From Archangium lipolyticum (lineage in GTDB: Bacteria; Myxococcota; Myxococcia; Myxococcales; Myxococcaceae): a DNA stretch of 64,000 nucleotides. Shown in pieces: positions 40,867 through 50,007 of the stretch. Numbering within the stretch: position 1 is the stretch's first letter; each line of letters opens with the position of its first letter. The stretch lies in contig NZ_JANKBZ010000004.1 in NCBI RefSeq assembly GCF_024623785.1, positions 186,001 through 250,000 of the forward strand, written 5' to 3'. Both the position numbers and the translations under genes were made by a program. Under the pieces are notes generated by a model. It was not told the DNA's origin. It did not search any database and was given only the letters and a program-made list of their open reading frames with translations.

Positions 40867-42870
40867 ATGACGATCGCGAGTCGAGAGGCTCCCTACGGTT
40901 CCTGGAAGTCCCCCATCACCGCCGAGTTGATCGCCACCCAATCGCTCGAGCTGAGCGAGGTGGCCGTCGATGGCGACGACGTGTACTGGCTGGAGGCCCG
41001 TCCGGGCGAGCGGGGGCGGCGCACCATCGTGCGGCACACCGCGGACGGGGCGCTCTCGGACATCCTCCCCGGGGTGGGTGACACGAAGGGTGCCTACAGC
41101 GCGCGCAGCCTGGTGTACGGCCACGGTGGCGGCGCCTTCGCGGTGTCCGAGGGGCTGGTGGTCTTCGTCAACCACGCGCCGGGTGGGCCGCACCCGGATC
41201 AGCGGCTGTACCGGGTGAACCCGGGCCGCACGCCGGTGCCCCTCACGCCGGACACGGGCGGCCGGCACCGCTTCGGGGACCTCGTCATCGACCGTACGCG
41301 CAACCGCGTGCTGTGCGTGCGCGAGGACTGGCGCAACCTGAAGGACGGCCAGCCGCGCATCTCGCTGGTGGCGGTGGAGCTGGATGGGCAGCGGCAGACG
41401 GTGCTGGCCGAGGGCCGCGACTTCTACTCCTCGCCCACCCTGAGCCCCAACGGCCGGCGGCTGGCGTGGCTCGCGTGGGACTACCCCTGCATGCCGTGGG
41501 ACGGCTGCGAGCTGTGGGTGGCGGACGTGGACGAGGACGGCGGGCTGCGCAACCCGAGGCTGGTGGCCGGCAGCACCACGGAGTCCATCTTCCAGCCCGA
41601 GTGGTCGCCGCAGGGCGAGCTGTACTTCGTGAGCGACCGCAACAACTGGTGGAACCTCTACCGGTTGCAGGGCCGCAACGTGGTGCCGGTGCTGGAGCGC
41701 AAGGCGGAGTTCGGCACGGCGCAGTGGAACCTGGGGATGTCCACGTACGCCTTCGTGTCGCCGCGGCACGTGGTGTGCGCCTTCAACGAGCAGGGCCAGT
41801 GGAAGCTGGGGCGGCTGGACGTGGTGCTCGGCCAGTTCGCCGAGCTGGGCACGCCGTACACGGATGTGCGGCAGGTGCGCGCGGGCTACGCGACGGCGTA
41901 CTTCGTGGGCGGTGGACCGGAGCACCCGTCGGCGGTGGTGCGGTTGGACATGGAATCCGGCCGGCCGCAGGTGCTGAAGACCTCCACCCGGGTGCCGGAG
42001 GAGCTGACGCGCTACATCTCACGCTGCGAGCCGCTGCACTACCCCACCACGGAGCTGGGCGAGGCCCATGCGTGGTACTACCCGCCCGCCAACCCGGACT
42101 TCACGGCGCCCGCGGGGGAGAAGCCGCCGCTGCTCATCTTCAACCACGCGGGTCCCACCTCGGCGACCTCGACGCGGCTGGACTGGGTGGTGCAGTACTT
42201 CACCAGCCGCGGCTTCGCGGTGGTGGACGTCAACTACCGGGGCAGCACCGGCTACGGCCGCGAGTACCGCCTGTCGCTGTATGGCAACTGGGGCGTGATG
42301 GACGTGGATGACTGCGCCAACGCCGCGCTGCGGCTGGTGCAGGAGGGCAAGGTGGACGCGAAGCGCCTGGCGGCCCGGGGCGCTGGGGCGGCCGGCTACA
42401 CCCCGCTGTCACTGCTGGCGTTCCGCGACATCCTGCGCTGCGGTGTCTTCGACTCGGGCATCTCCAACCTGGAGACGCTGGTGGAGCAGTCGGAGAAGCT
42501 CGAGGCCCATTATATGGACCAGGTGCTCGGGCCCCTGCCGGAGTCGAAGCAGTTGCTGCAGGACCGCTCGCCCTACTTCCACATCGACAACATCAAGCGC
42601 AGCCCGGTTCTCTTCATCCACGGCCGACAGGACCCCTCGCCGGTGGCGCGGCAGACGGAGGAGATGGCGAAGCGGCTGCGCGCCAATGGAGTGCCGGTGG
42701 CGACGCTCGCCCTGGACGGAGCGGGACAGGGCGCACGCACCGGGGCGGACATCCAGAAGGTGCTGGCGGGCGAGCTGGCCTTCTACGCGAAGGTGATGGG
42801 CTTGAGCCTTGCGGAGCCGGTGGAGCCGCCCGCCCTCGAGCCGGCCCCCGCCGAGCCCGCGCGCCACTGA
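40867..42870 (+). CDS. S9 prolyl-oligopeptidase homologue lacking Ser and His of the catalytic triad
   Basis: 667 residues with the S9C layout: N-terminal beta-propeller (about 30-400; repeats such as SPTLSPNGRRLAWLAWD and FQPEWSPQGELYFVSDRNNW) and a C-terminal alpha/beta-hydrolase domain (LLIFNHAGPTSATSTRLDWV, FTSRGFAVVDVNYRGSTGYG). In active members the nucleophile elbow reads GGSAGG. Here residues 504-510 are RGAGAAG, so Ser is replaced by Gly507. The Asp is kept (Asp589, HGRQDP). The usual His of the HGFR segment is Gln621 (GAGQGAR). It is therefore predicted to be a non-peptidase that may bind peptides. No signal peptide. The frame is intact. Confidence 0.88.
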   Translation: MTIASREAPYGSWKSPITAELIATQSLELSEVAVDGDDVYWLEARPGERGRRTIVRHTADGALSDILPGVGDTKGAYSARSLVYGHGGGAFAVSEGLVVFVNHAPGGPHPDQRLYRVNPGRTPVPLTPDTGGRHRFGDLVIDRTRNRVLCVREDWRNLKDGQPRISLVAVELDGQRQTVLAEGRDFYSSPTLSPNGRRLAWLAWDYPCMPWDGCELWVADVDEDGGLRNPRLVAGSTTESIFQPEWSPQGELYFVSDRNNWWNLYRLQGRNVVPVLERKAEFGTAQWNLGMSTYAFVSPRHVVCAFNEQGQWKLGRLDVVLGQFAELGTPYTDVRQVRAGYATAYFVGGGPEHPSAVVRLDMESGRPQVLKTSTRVPEELTRYISRCEPLHYPTTELGEAHAWYYPPANPDFTAPAGEKPPLLIFNHAGPTSATSTRLDWVVQYFTSRGFAVVDVNYRGSTGYGREYRLSLYGNWGVMDVDDCANAALRLVQEGKVDAKRLAARGAGAAGYTPLSLLAFRDILRCGVFDSGISNLETLVEQSEKLEAHYMDQVLGPLPESKQLLQDRSPYFHIDNIKRSPVLFIHGRQDPSPVARQTEEMAKRLRANGVPVATLALDGAGQGARTGADIQKVLAGELAFYAKVMGLSLAEPVEPPALEPAPAEPARH

Positions 42871-42871
42871 G

Positions 42872-42941
42872 CGCCGGGAGAGCTCCGGCGAGGGAGCGGA
42901 CGAGCCGATGACACTCCGGGTGCCCAGGTTGTTGCCTGGGC
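42872..42941 (+). promoter_or_regulatory. Two hairpins between the S9 homologue and the TerC gene
   Basis: Stem 1: CGCCGG (42872-42877) with CCGGCG (42885-42890). Stem 2: GCCCAGG (42922-42928) with CCTGGGC (42935-42941), 6-base loop. They could end transcription of the upstream gene or form a leader for terC. The yybP-ykoY manganese riboswitch often precedes TerC genes, but I could not recognise its conserved core here. Confidence 0.35.
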
Positions 42942-42980
42942 CCTGGATTGGCAGCTTCCCTACATGGTGGGAGCGAGCCA

Positions 42981-43958
42981 ATGAATCCGACCCCCGTATC
43001 GCCATGGGAGTGGGGCCTCTTCGGAGTGCTCGTGGTGGCGATGATCCTCGTCGACCAGCTGGCCCACCATACGAAGCACGGGGAGTCGAAGAAGGCGGCT
43101 TATGCCTGGAGCGTGGCGTGGATCTGCGTGGGTCTGGCCTTCGGGGTATTCGTCTGGATGAGGCACGGGGTCACCGCCGCGCACGAGTACCTGGGCGCCT
43201 ACCTCATCGAGAAGAGCCTCAGCCTGGACAACCTCTTCGTCTTCCTCGTCATCTTCGCGAGCCTGCGGATCCCCGAGGACAAGCAGCGAGGAGTGCTCTT
43301 CTGGGGCATCTTCGGAGCGCTGGTGTTCCGGGCGATATTCATCCTGCTGGGACTGGAGGCCATCGAGCACTGGCACTGGGTGGTCTACATCTTCGGCGGC
43401 ATCCTGCTCGTCGCGGCCTGGCGCGTGGCACGCAAGCATCCCGGCGAGGAGTCGGACAACAAGCTGGTCTTGTGGCTGGAGAAGCGCCTGCCGGTGACGA
43501 CGGAGTTCAAGGGCACGAGCTTCTTCAAGCACGTGGGCGGCAGGTGGCAGGCGACGCCCCTGCTCATCGCGCTGATCGCCATCGAGTTATCGGACGTGGC
43601 CTTCGCCATCGACTCGGTGCCGGCGGCGCTGTCGGTGAGCCGCAATCTGTTCGTGGTCTACACGTCGAACGTGTTCGCCATCCTCGGGCTGCGAGCGCTC
43701 TACATCGCGCTGGCGAAGACGGTGCACGAGCTGCGCTACCTGCACTGGGGGCTCGCGGTGGTGCTCGCGTTCGCCGGGTTGAAGATGATCCTCGCCGAGT
43801 GGCTCGAGGTGCCGCCGCTGCTCTCGGTGGGAATCATCGTGGTGTGCATCGGTCTGTCGGTATGGGCGAGTCTGCACGCACGCAAGCGGGAGGCGAGGAG
43901 GGCGGCCTTGCGGGACGATCGGTCTCGAGGAGGCCGGAGAGAAGAAGTCCACGCGTGA
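42981..43958 (+). CDS. TerC-family integral membrane protein (Alx-like)
   Basis: 325 residues with about nine membrane segments. Family signatures are present: YLIEKSLSLDNLFVFLVIF near the middle and IELSDVAFAIDSVPAAL, both with the conserved acidic residues thought to handle metal. Known relatives such as Alx and TerC act in manganese export, tellurite resistance or metal supply to exported proteins. The C-terminus is Arg-rich and cytoplasmic. ATG 42981 follows GGGAGCGA; an upstream ATG at 42948 has no ribosome site. Confidence 0.92.
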   Translation: MNPTPVSPWEWGLFGVLVVAMILVDQLAHHTKHGESKKAAYAWSVAWICVGLAFGVFVWMRHGVTAAHEYLGAYLIEKSLSLDNLFVFLVIFASLRIPEDKQRGVLFWGIFGALVFRAIFILLGLEAIEHWHWVVYIFGGILLVAAWRVARKHPGEESDNKLVLWLEKRLPVTTEFKGTSFFKHVGGRWQATPLLIALIAIELSDVAFAIDSVPAALSVSRNLFVVYTSNVFAILGLRALYIALAKTVHELRYLHWGLAVVLAFAGLKMILAEWLEVPPLLSVGIIVVCIGLSVWASLHARKREARRAALRDDRSRGGRREEVHA

Positions 43959-43996
43959 GCTCCTCCCTGGGGATGTGAACCCGAGTCCACGACATA

Positions 43997-44029
43997 CCCT
44001 CACCCCGTCCCTCTCCCAGGGGGAGAGGG
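43997..44029. repeat. REP-like palindromic repeat, copy B (inverted)
   Basis: Same unit as copies A and C but in reverse orientation (CCCTCACCCC followed by CCCTCTCCC-AGG-GGGAGAGGG), after the TerC stop. It pairs with copy C as an inverted set separated by 27 bases. Confidence 0.8.
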
Positions 44030-44056
44030 TCCAACCTGGTTCCACACCGTGGATGT

Positions 44057-44090
44057 CCCCTCTCCCTCTGGGAGAGGGCTAGGGTGAGGG
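44057..44090. repeat. REP-like palindromic repeat, copy C
   Basis: Nearly identical to copy A; the palindrome is at 44058-44078 and the tail AGGGTGAGGG at 44081-44090. Together with copy B it fills the space between the convergent terC and clp genes, where it may stop transcription from both sides. Confidence 0.8.
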
Positions 44091-44117
44091 TCTTCCCTCC
44101 TCGTCCATCAGCATCCC

Positions 44118-46775
44118 TCAGTGCATCAAGGTCCCCTGTCCGGCGGTCCGTCCCTCCACGAGGAAGGAGAACTTCCCGTCCGCGAAATCCACCCGGATGC
44201 GCTCGCCCTCGCGCAGCCCTCCGCGCAGCAGCATCCGGCTCAGCTCCGTCTCCAACTCACGCTGGATGACCCGGCGCAGCGGGCGGGCGCCGAACTTCGG
44301 ATCGAACCCACGCCGCGCGAGCTCGTCCTTCGCCGCGTCACTGACCTCCAGGGTGACGTTCTGCCCGTGCAGCTTGCGCCGGGTGGAGTCCAGCATCGAG
44401 TCCACGATCCGTGTGAGCTGCTCGCGGTCGAGCGCGTGGAAGACGATGACTTCATCGATGCGGTTGAGGAACTCGGGGCGGAAGTGGCCGCGAAGCGCCT
44501 CCAGAACGGTCGAGGCCATGCGCTCGCTCTCCGCGTCCGCGCCGCCGTTGGGTGACCGCCGGAAGCCGAGGGCGCCCTTCTGGAGACCGAGCTGCTCGGC
44601 CCCCAGATTGGAGGTCATGATGATGACGGTGTTCTTGAAGTCCACGGTGCGCCCGCGCGAGTCGGTGAGCCGCCCGTCGTCGAGGATCTGCAGCAGCAGG
44701 TTGAAGACATCGGGGTGGGCCTTCTCCACCTCGTCGAAGAGCAGGACGGAGTAGGGCCGGCGCCGGACGGACTCGGTGAGTCGGCCGGCGTCCTCGTAGC
44801 CCACATAGCCGGGAGGAGCGCCGATGAGGCGGCTGGCGGTGTGCCGCTCCATGAACTCGGACATGTCGAAGCGGAGCATGGCGCGCTCATCATTGAAGAG
44901 GTACTCGGCGAGCGCGCGAGCCGTCTCCGTCTTCCCCACGCCCGTGGGCCCCAGGAAGATGAACGAGCCGATGGGCCGGTGGGGGTCCTTCAGTCCCGCG
45001 CGGGCCCGGCGCACCGCCTCCGAGATGGCGCGCAGGGCCTCCTCCTGACCCACCACGCGCTGGCGCAGGGACTGCTCCATCTCCAGCAGCCGCTGCGACT
45101 CCTCCTGCTGGAGCTTCTTCGCCGGAATGCCCGTCCACTCGCTCACCACGGTGGCGATGGCCTCGGGGGTGACGATGGGCTCGGAGACGCCCTTGGCGTG
45201 CTGCCACTGGGTGCGCAGCCCGTCCAGCTCCGCGCGCAGCGCCTCCAATTCCCCCTTGAGCCGCGAGGCCTCCTGATAGCGCTCGGCGGCCACCGCGGCC
45301 TCCTTGTCCTTCTCCTTCTGGGCCAGCCGCTCCTCCAGGTCCTTCATGCGGCCCGGCTCGGTGCGAGCCCCCAGCCGCACCATGGCCGCCGCCTCGTCGA
45401 GCAGATCAATGGCCTTGTCCGGCAGGAAGCGGTCGCTGATGTACTTGTCGGACAGCTCCACGGCGGCGGTGAGCGTGGCGTCGGTGATCTTCACCCGGTG
45501 GTGCGCCTCGTAGGAGTCGCGCAGCCCCCGCAGGATCTCCATGGCCTGCTCGGGGGTGGGCTCGGCCACCATCACCGGCTGGAAGCGGCGCTCCAGGGCG
45601 GAGTCCTTCTCGATGTGCTTGCGGTGCTCGTCGAGCGTGGTGGCGCCGAGGCACTGGAGCTCACCGCGAGACAGGACGGGCTTGAGCATGTTGGCGGCAT
45701 CCATGGAGCCTTCGCCCGCGCCAGCGCCCACGAGGGTGTGCACCTCGTCGATGAAGAGGATGACCTTGCCCGCGAGGGCGCGGATCTCCTCCATCAAGCC
45801 CTTGAAGCGCTCCTCGAACTCGCCGCGGAACTTCGAGCCGCCGATGACACTCGCGAGGTCCAGCGCGAGCACCTTCTTGTCCTTGAGCATCTCCGGCACG
45901 TCGCCCGAGACGATCCGCTGGGCCAGCCCCTCGGCGATGGCCGTCTTGCCCACGCCCGGCTCGCCGATGAGCTCCGGGTTGTTCTTCGTCTTGCGGCTGA
46001 GGATGCGGATGACGCGGTCGATTTCCCTCTCGCGGCCGATGATGGGATCCAGCTCACCCGCCTTCGCCAGCGCGGTGAGGTCTCGCGTGTAGCGCGTGAG
46101 AAGCGGAGGGAGACGATCCGCGCCCCGGCCCCCCTGGGTGGAGGCCGCCGTACCGGGAGCACCACTTCCAGGCAGATGCTGCCGCAGCTCGTCCGGATCG
46201 ATGTCTGAGAGGAATTGGGCGGCGAAGCTCTCGCCCTCGGCCATGATGGCGAGCAGCAGGTGCTCGGGGCCGATGAAGGTCTGCCCCAGCTGCGCCGCCT
46301 GGAGCCGCGAGAGCTGCAACACGCGCTTCATGCCCGAGGACAGCCCCACGCCCGAGGCGCGGCGGGGCTCGCGGCGCTCCATCACCTGCGCCAGCCGGGC
46401 CTCGTACTCCTCCACGTCCGTGCCCTCTTCCTCGAGCGCCGCGCGGATCTCCGGGACCTTCTGGCTCAGCGCCAGCAGCAGGTGTTCGATGCGGATGCGG
46501 TCGTAACCCCACTCCAGCGTCAGCCGCGCCGCGTGCTCCAGCACCTGCTGCGCCGTCTCCGAGAGCTGCGCGAGGATGTTCTCCCGCCTCGCGCGGGGGC
46601 CCGTCAGCTGCGCGAACAGGCCCTCCAGGGAGCCGAAGGCCCCTGTACGGGAGTCCATGCCCATGGCGCTCGCGCAGTGATTGCACAGGCCGAGGCTCCG
46701 CTCGGGACCGTCGGCCATGCGCTGCTTGAGGAACACCACGGCGGGCCGCGCCTGGCAGTTCTCACACACCATCAT
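44118..46775 (-). CDS. ClpC/ClpE-like AAA+ unfoldase with N-terminal zinc finger
   Basis: 885 residues. Residues 1-40 hold a four-Cys zinc finger (CENC and CNHC; Cys4, 7, 31, 34) like ClpE and McsA. A Clp N-domain follows (about 60-200), then AAA-1 (GEPGVGKT), a short middle region with a UVR-like helix ([20 protein letters not shown]), and AAA-2 ([47 protein letters not shown]). The loop GALGF in AAA-2 resembles the L-G-F ClpP-docking tripeptide, so it probably feeds a ClpP protease rather than acting as ClpB. ATG 46775 is chosen for GGGAGGGACGG upstream and because the zinc finger starts there. Confidence 0.88.
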   Translation of the reverse strand: MMVCENCQARPAVVFLKQRMADGPERSLGLCNHCASAMGMDSRTGAFGSLEGLFAQLTGPRARRENILAQLSETAQQVLEHAARLTLEWGYDRIRIEHLLLALSQKVPEIRAALEEEGTDVEEYEARLAQVMERREPRRASGVGLSSGMKRVLQLSRLQAAQLGQTFIGPEHLLLAIMAEGESFAAQFLSDIDPDELRQHLPGSGAPGTAASTQGGRGADRLPPLLTRYTRDLTALAKAGELDPIIGREREIDRVIRILSRKTKNNPELIGEPGVGKTAIAEGLAQRIVSGDVPEMLKDKKVLALDLASVIGGSKFRGEFEERFKGLMEEIRALAGKVILFIDEVHTLVGAGAGEGSMDAANMLKPVLSRGELQCLGATTLDEHRKHIEKDSALERRFQPVMVAEPTPEQAMEILRGLRDSYEAHHRVKITDATLTAAVELSDKYISDRFLPDKAIDLLDEAAAMVRLGARTEPGRMKDLEERLAQKEKDKEAAVAAERYQEASRLKGELEALRAELDGLRTQWQHAKGVSEPIVTPEAIATVVSEWTGIPAKKLQQEESQRLLEMEQSLRQRVVGQEEALRAISEAVRRARAGLKDPHRPIGSFIFLGPTGVGKTETARALAEYLFNDERAMLRFDMSEFMERHTASRLIGAPPGYVGYEDAGRLTESVRRRPYSVLLFDEVEKAHPDVFNLLLQILDDGRLTDSRGRTVDFKNTVIIMTSNLGAEQLGLQKGALGFRRSPNGGADAESERMASTVLEALRGHFRPEFLNRIDEVIVFHALDREQLTRIVDSMLDSTRRKLHGQNVTLEVSDAAKDELARRGFDPKFGARPLRRVIQRELETELSRMLLRGGLREGERIRVDFADGKFSFLVEGRTAGQGTLMH

Positions 46776-46936
46776 CCGTCCCTCCCATGGGCCTCCTGTG
46801 GAAGGTAGGAACGTACCCCGCCGGGCACCACGGAAGAGGAACAACGGGCAACCGGGCAGCCGGGCGCACAAAACGAAACCGGCGCCCCCAGGGAGGGAGC
46901 GCCGGCCGGTGAATCACGAAGGGTGGAGCACCGCGA

Positions 46937-47446
46937 CTACTTCTGCGCGGCCTTCTGCTGCGCGTCCACCTTCTCCTTCAGCCCCAGCAGCATCGCGCGA
47001 GCGCGCACGGCCGAGGGACGCTTCGCCTGCGGATCCGCCTCCACGGCGGCCTTGAGGTCGTTGAGCGCCTCGAGGATCTTGCTCTGCCGCAGGTACATCT
47101 CCCCGCGTCCCGCCAGCGCGTCCACGTTGCCCCGGTTGTACGTCAGGGCCTGCGTGTAGGCCTGGACGGCCTCCTCGTACTCTTCCTTGGCGGCGTGCAC
47201 GGTCGCCAGGTGGCAGTGGAAGACGCTGTCGTACGGCGAAGCCGCGACGAGCCCCTTGTAGATGACCATCGCCGCATCGAGCTTGCCAGACTGCAACATC
47301 TGGTAGCCCACGTTGGCAATCGCATACAGGGTGTTGGGGGTGAGTCCCACGAACTCACCCGCCGTCATCTCACCACGGATCAGCCGCTCGGCCATCTGCG
47401 GCGGAACGTTGACCTGCTTCCCGTTGATGCTGTTGCTCGTCTGCAT
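46937..47446 (-). CDS. SycD/LcrH-like TPR chaperone candidate
   Basis: 169 residues. After a polar N-terminus comes MAERLIRGEMTAGEFVGLTP and at least three TPRs: LYAIANVGYQMLQSGKLDAA, the YDSVFHCHLATVHAAKEEYE repeat, and VDALAGRGEMYLRQSKILEA. Length and repeat count resemble the type III secretion class II chaperones SycD/LcrH. The C-terminus is Lys/Gln-rich. It lies 16 bases after the NopE1-like gene in the same operon, so it may be the chaperone for that protein (inference from context). Confidence 0.65.
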   Translation of the reverse strand: MQTSNSINGKQVNVPPQMAERLIRGEMTAGEFVGLTPNTLYAIANVGYQMLQSGKLDAAMVIYKGLVAASPYDSVFHCHLATVHAAKEEYEEAVQAYTQALTYNRGNVDALAGRGEMYLRQSKILEALNDLKAAVEADPQAKRPSAVRARAMLLGLKEKVDAQQKAAQK

Positions 47447-47462
47447 CGAGGCTCCCGGGAGA

Positions 47463-48494
47463 TTAGATCCCGAACGGCATCATCCGGCGGTTGAGGGACT
47501 GGGTCAAGTTGAACAGGTCCCCGAGCTGGTTGAACATCTTGCCGATGTCCTTGAACGTGTTGCCGATGCCCGTGTTGTAGTCCTGGCGGTTCCAGCAGTT
47601 ACGGCCCTGGGGGAACTGGTTCATGAAGGGCGGCACGAACGGGGGCGAGCCCTTCGTCGGCTGCTTGAACATGTCCTCGATCTGCTTGAAGAGCTGATCG
47701 ACGATCTGGTTCGCCCACTGCTCGGGACCACCGAACTTCGTGGTGGTGTCCACCAGCGGCTTCATGTCCTTGCCCAGCTTGAAGGAGTCGCCACCGTTGT
47801 TGCTGCCGGTGATCTCCTTGCCCTGGAAGGTCCAGTCGTCGCCGTCGCCGCCCATCACGAAGGCGTCCTTGCCGCCGAAGCTGTTGACGTGCGCGAAGCC
47901 GTCCTGGGTGATGTCACCCACCTTGCCCTTGCCCTTGGCGATGTCGGAGACCTGCACGCGGTCGTTGCCGTTGATGATCTCCAGGCCGCTCGTCACGGTC
48001 ATGCCGTTGCCGTAGGGCTGGGTGGCGCAGTTGATGCGGGTGCCGTCCGGCAGCACGAAGGTGGAGTCGCGCTTGAAGTCCCACTTGCCACCGTCACCCT
48101 CGTCCACGTGCGGATCGCCCCAGATGCGGGTCGTCTTGCCGTCGGGGTTGGTGATCTTCCACTCGAACTGGCTGGTGGCCTGGATCTTATAGCCGCCCGG
48201 GGTGGTGATGGTGCCGTCCGAGCCCTTCTGGAGGCCACCGGAGGCGTGCCCGGAGTCGGCCGGGTTGGGCGGCGAGCAGTGCGGCGTCTGACCACCGAGG
48301 ATGGAGCCGAGCTGGCCGCCGAGCTGGTTGAACGCCTGCTCGAAGGCGCTCAGCACCGCCTGGCCGACCACCGCGGTCACCGTGGCCTGGACCATCTGGG
48401 CCACGTTCTTCTCGATGGGCTTCGACAGCCCCAGGTTGTCCAACGCCTTGAACGCGGGGAAATTCGCGCCACCCCCCAGACCATTGACCGACAT
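47463..48494 (-). CDS. NopE1-like DUF1521 protein with Ca-dependent self-cleavage motif
   Basis: 343 residues. N-terminal ~90: Gly/Ala-rich and helical (QMVQATVTAVVGQAVLSAFE). The central domain (about 95-240) matches DUF1521, the MIIA domain of the Bradyrhizobium type III effector NopE1. It contains WGDPHVDEGDGGKWDFKRD at 125-143 with the GDPHVDE site, where NopE1 cuts itself between Asp and Pro when calcium is present; here Asp127/Pro128. Acidic Asp/Gly loops (FVMGGDGDDW) could bind metal. The C-terminus is Phe/Pro/Asn-rich. There is no signal peptide, consistent with a dedicated export route. GGAGG precedes the ATG. Confidence 0.82.
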   Translation of the reverse strand: MSVNGLGGGANFPAFKALDNLGLSKPIEKNVAQMVQATVTAVVGQAVLSAFEQAFNQLGGQLGSILGGQTPHCSPPNPADSGHASGGLQKGSDGTITTPGGYKIQATSQFEWKITNPDGKTTRIWGDPHVDEGDGGKWDFKRDSTFVLPDGTRINCATQPYGNGMTVTSGLEIINGNDRVQVSDIAKGKGKVGDITQDGFAHVNSFGGKDAFVMGGDGDDWTFQGKEITGSNNGGDSFKLGKDMKPLVDTTTKFGGPEQWANQIVDQLFKQIEDMFKQPTKGSPPFVPPFMNQFPQGRNCWNRQDYNTGIGNTFKDIGKMFNQLGDLFNLTQSLNRRMMPFGI

Positions 48495-48740
48495 GGCACT
48501 GCCTCCGTTTGTTTACGTTTGACGCGCTCTCGCGAGACGCACTTTTGATCTCCAAGCGCCCCCACCCCTCTGTGGGAACCCCAGAGCACTGAGTTCGTGA
48601 TGATTCTCGGAACCAGACCCGCGGAAGTTTCGCTGGATTTCTTTGGAACTTCTAGAGACCGCCCCACGGCCCCGTCTCTCGAAAAGTGAGAGAGCCAACT
48701 TCCAGGGACAGTGGAATTTCGCACCCCTTCTGGAGGTGGC

Positions 48741-49640
48741 TCAGCGCCGTCGCCGCTCGAGCTCGCGCGCGAGGTCCTCCTCCAGGTGCCGGAGCACGGT
48801 CTCGGCGTCGAAGGACTCGTCACCCTCGCGCCACACCACCAGGGGATCGGCGATCCCCAGACGTTGGGCGAGGGAGCGCAGCCGCTGCACGGCGCGCTCC
48901 ATGGTGTCCGTGGTGGAGGCACACTCGGGGTTGCGCCGCTTGAGCAGGGCGATGCTCAGCTCCAGCGTCTGCAAGGGGGTGTTGGTGGCGTCGCGCACCG
49001 CGAGGAAGAGCCGGGCCAGCCGCTCCAGCGCCTCGGCCTCGGCACGCGCCTCGCGCAGCTTCAGCTCGATGCCGAAGCTGCGCACCCGGTAGGCCAGCAC
49101 GGCCAGCGCCACGCCACCGTAGATGAGGGTGACCCAGGGCTCCCAGGGAGAGCGCACCCCCGGGTGCGCGCCGAGCCCCAGCGCGTACCAGAGCACACCC
49201 GCCTCCAGGGCGAAGGCGCCGATCAACACGCCGCCCAGCCACAGGCTCGTGGGCGCCAGCACACCGAGCACCAACATCACCAGCCGGTGGCCCGTCATGG
49301 GCACCCAGACGAGCCCCGTGCCGGCCATGGCGTGCTCGGCCAGGGCGAAGAGCGGGAGGAAGGGCAGCACCGCGCCCGCGAAGCAGGCCTCGACCGCCCG
49401 CGAGGACAGCCGGTGGCGGCGCGAGAGCAACAGCCCCAGCAGCAGCAGCGCCCAGAGCACGTGCAGCACACGCAGCACCGGCAGGAGCCCGCCCTGGAAC
49501 ACCTCGTGGTCGATGAAGACGTAGGCCAGCTCCGTCAGGGCGATCAGCACGCAGCCGACGACGGTGCCTCGCCAGGCCCGGGCGTGCAGCTCCTCCTCCA
49601 CCACCCCGAGCGCGCTCGACCTAGGCCGTGCCGGTCCCAT
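48741..49640 (-). CDS. Membrane protein with kinase-like dimerisation helices but no phospho-His and no ATPase
   Basis: 299 residues. Six or so membrane segments occupy about 25-185 (for example VVGCVLIALTELAYVFI, VLHVLWALLLLGLLL, LVMLVLGVLAPTSLWLGGV). A coiled-coil linker leads to a HisKA-like pair of helices: ARLFLAVRDATNTPLQTLEL and the TMERAVQRLRSLAQRLG helix. Where kinases have His (HDLxNPL) this protein has RDATNTPL, so His is missing, and translation ends without a HATPase domain. It may titrate or dimerise with other kinases. Its ATG overlaps the receiver stop by 20 bases, so the two are coupled. Confidence 0.65.
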   Translation of the reverse strand: MGPARPRSSALGVVEEELHARAWRGTVVGCVLIALTELAYVFIDHEVFQGGLLPVLRVLHVLWALLLLGLLLSRRHRLSSRAVEACFAGAVLPFLPLFALAEHAMAGTGLVWVPMTGHRLVMLVLGVLAPTSLWLGGVLIGAFALEAGVLWYALGLGAHPGVRSPWEPWVTLIYGGVALAVLAYRVRSFGIELKLREARAEAEALERLARLFLAVRDATNTPLQTLELSIALLKRRNPECASTTDTMERAVQRLRSLAQRLGIADPLVVWREGDESFDAETVLRHLEEDLARELERRRR

Positions 49641-50007
49641 GGGAAGCGCTCCCCACCAGCTCCAGGAGGACCTTCGATTCGATGGGCTTGGACAACACCT
49701 GGACGTGTGTCAGCTCCAGGGCCTCGCGCACCAGCGGATGCGAGCGGGCATGCCCGGTGAGGAAGACCGTCCTGCCGGAGAACCCGTTGTCCTTCAGCCA
49801 ACGGTACGCATCCAGCCCACTGGGCACTCCGGCGCCGAGGTTGATATCGAGCAGGGCCAGCGTGCACCCGAGCGCCTCGGCGCTCTCGAGCTTCAGCTCC
49901 GCCAGGGACCTGGCGCTCACGCACCCGTCCGCGCCGGACAGCGACAGCAGCTCGCACAGGATGGCGCGCAGGTCGTCATCGTCCTCCAGTACGAGTACCC
50001 GAAGCAT
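49621..50007 (-). CDS. Stand-alone receiver domain protein
   Basis: 128 residues, single receiver: acidic residues at LVLEDDDDL, phospho-acceptor Asp54 (LALLDINLGAG), Thr in VFLTGHAR and Lys107 (VLSKPIES). Complete active site, no output domain. It is the first gene of a two-gene unit with the degenerate-kinase membrane protein. It is divergent from fur, and shares a 183-base promoter region with it. GGTGGAGCG precedes the ATG. Confidence 0.88.
   Translation of the reverse strand: MLRVLVLEDDDDLRAILCELLSLSGADGCVSARSLAELKLESAEALGCTLALLDINLGAGVPSGLDAYRWLKDNGFSGRTVFLTGHARSHPLVREALELTHVQVLSKPIESKVLLELVGSASHGTGTA

Noticed and set aside
42871-42980. yybP-ykoY manganese riboswitch before terC
   Set aside because: Two hairpins exist, but the conserved loop sequences of the riboswitch are not visible, so it is listed only as unclassified structure.
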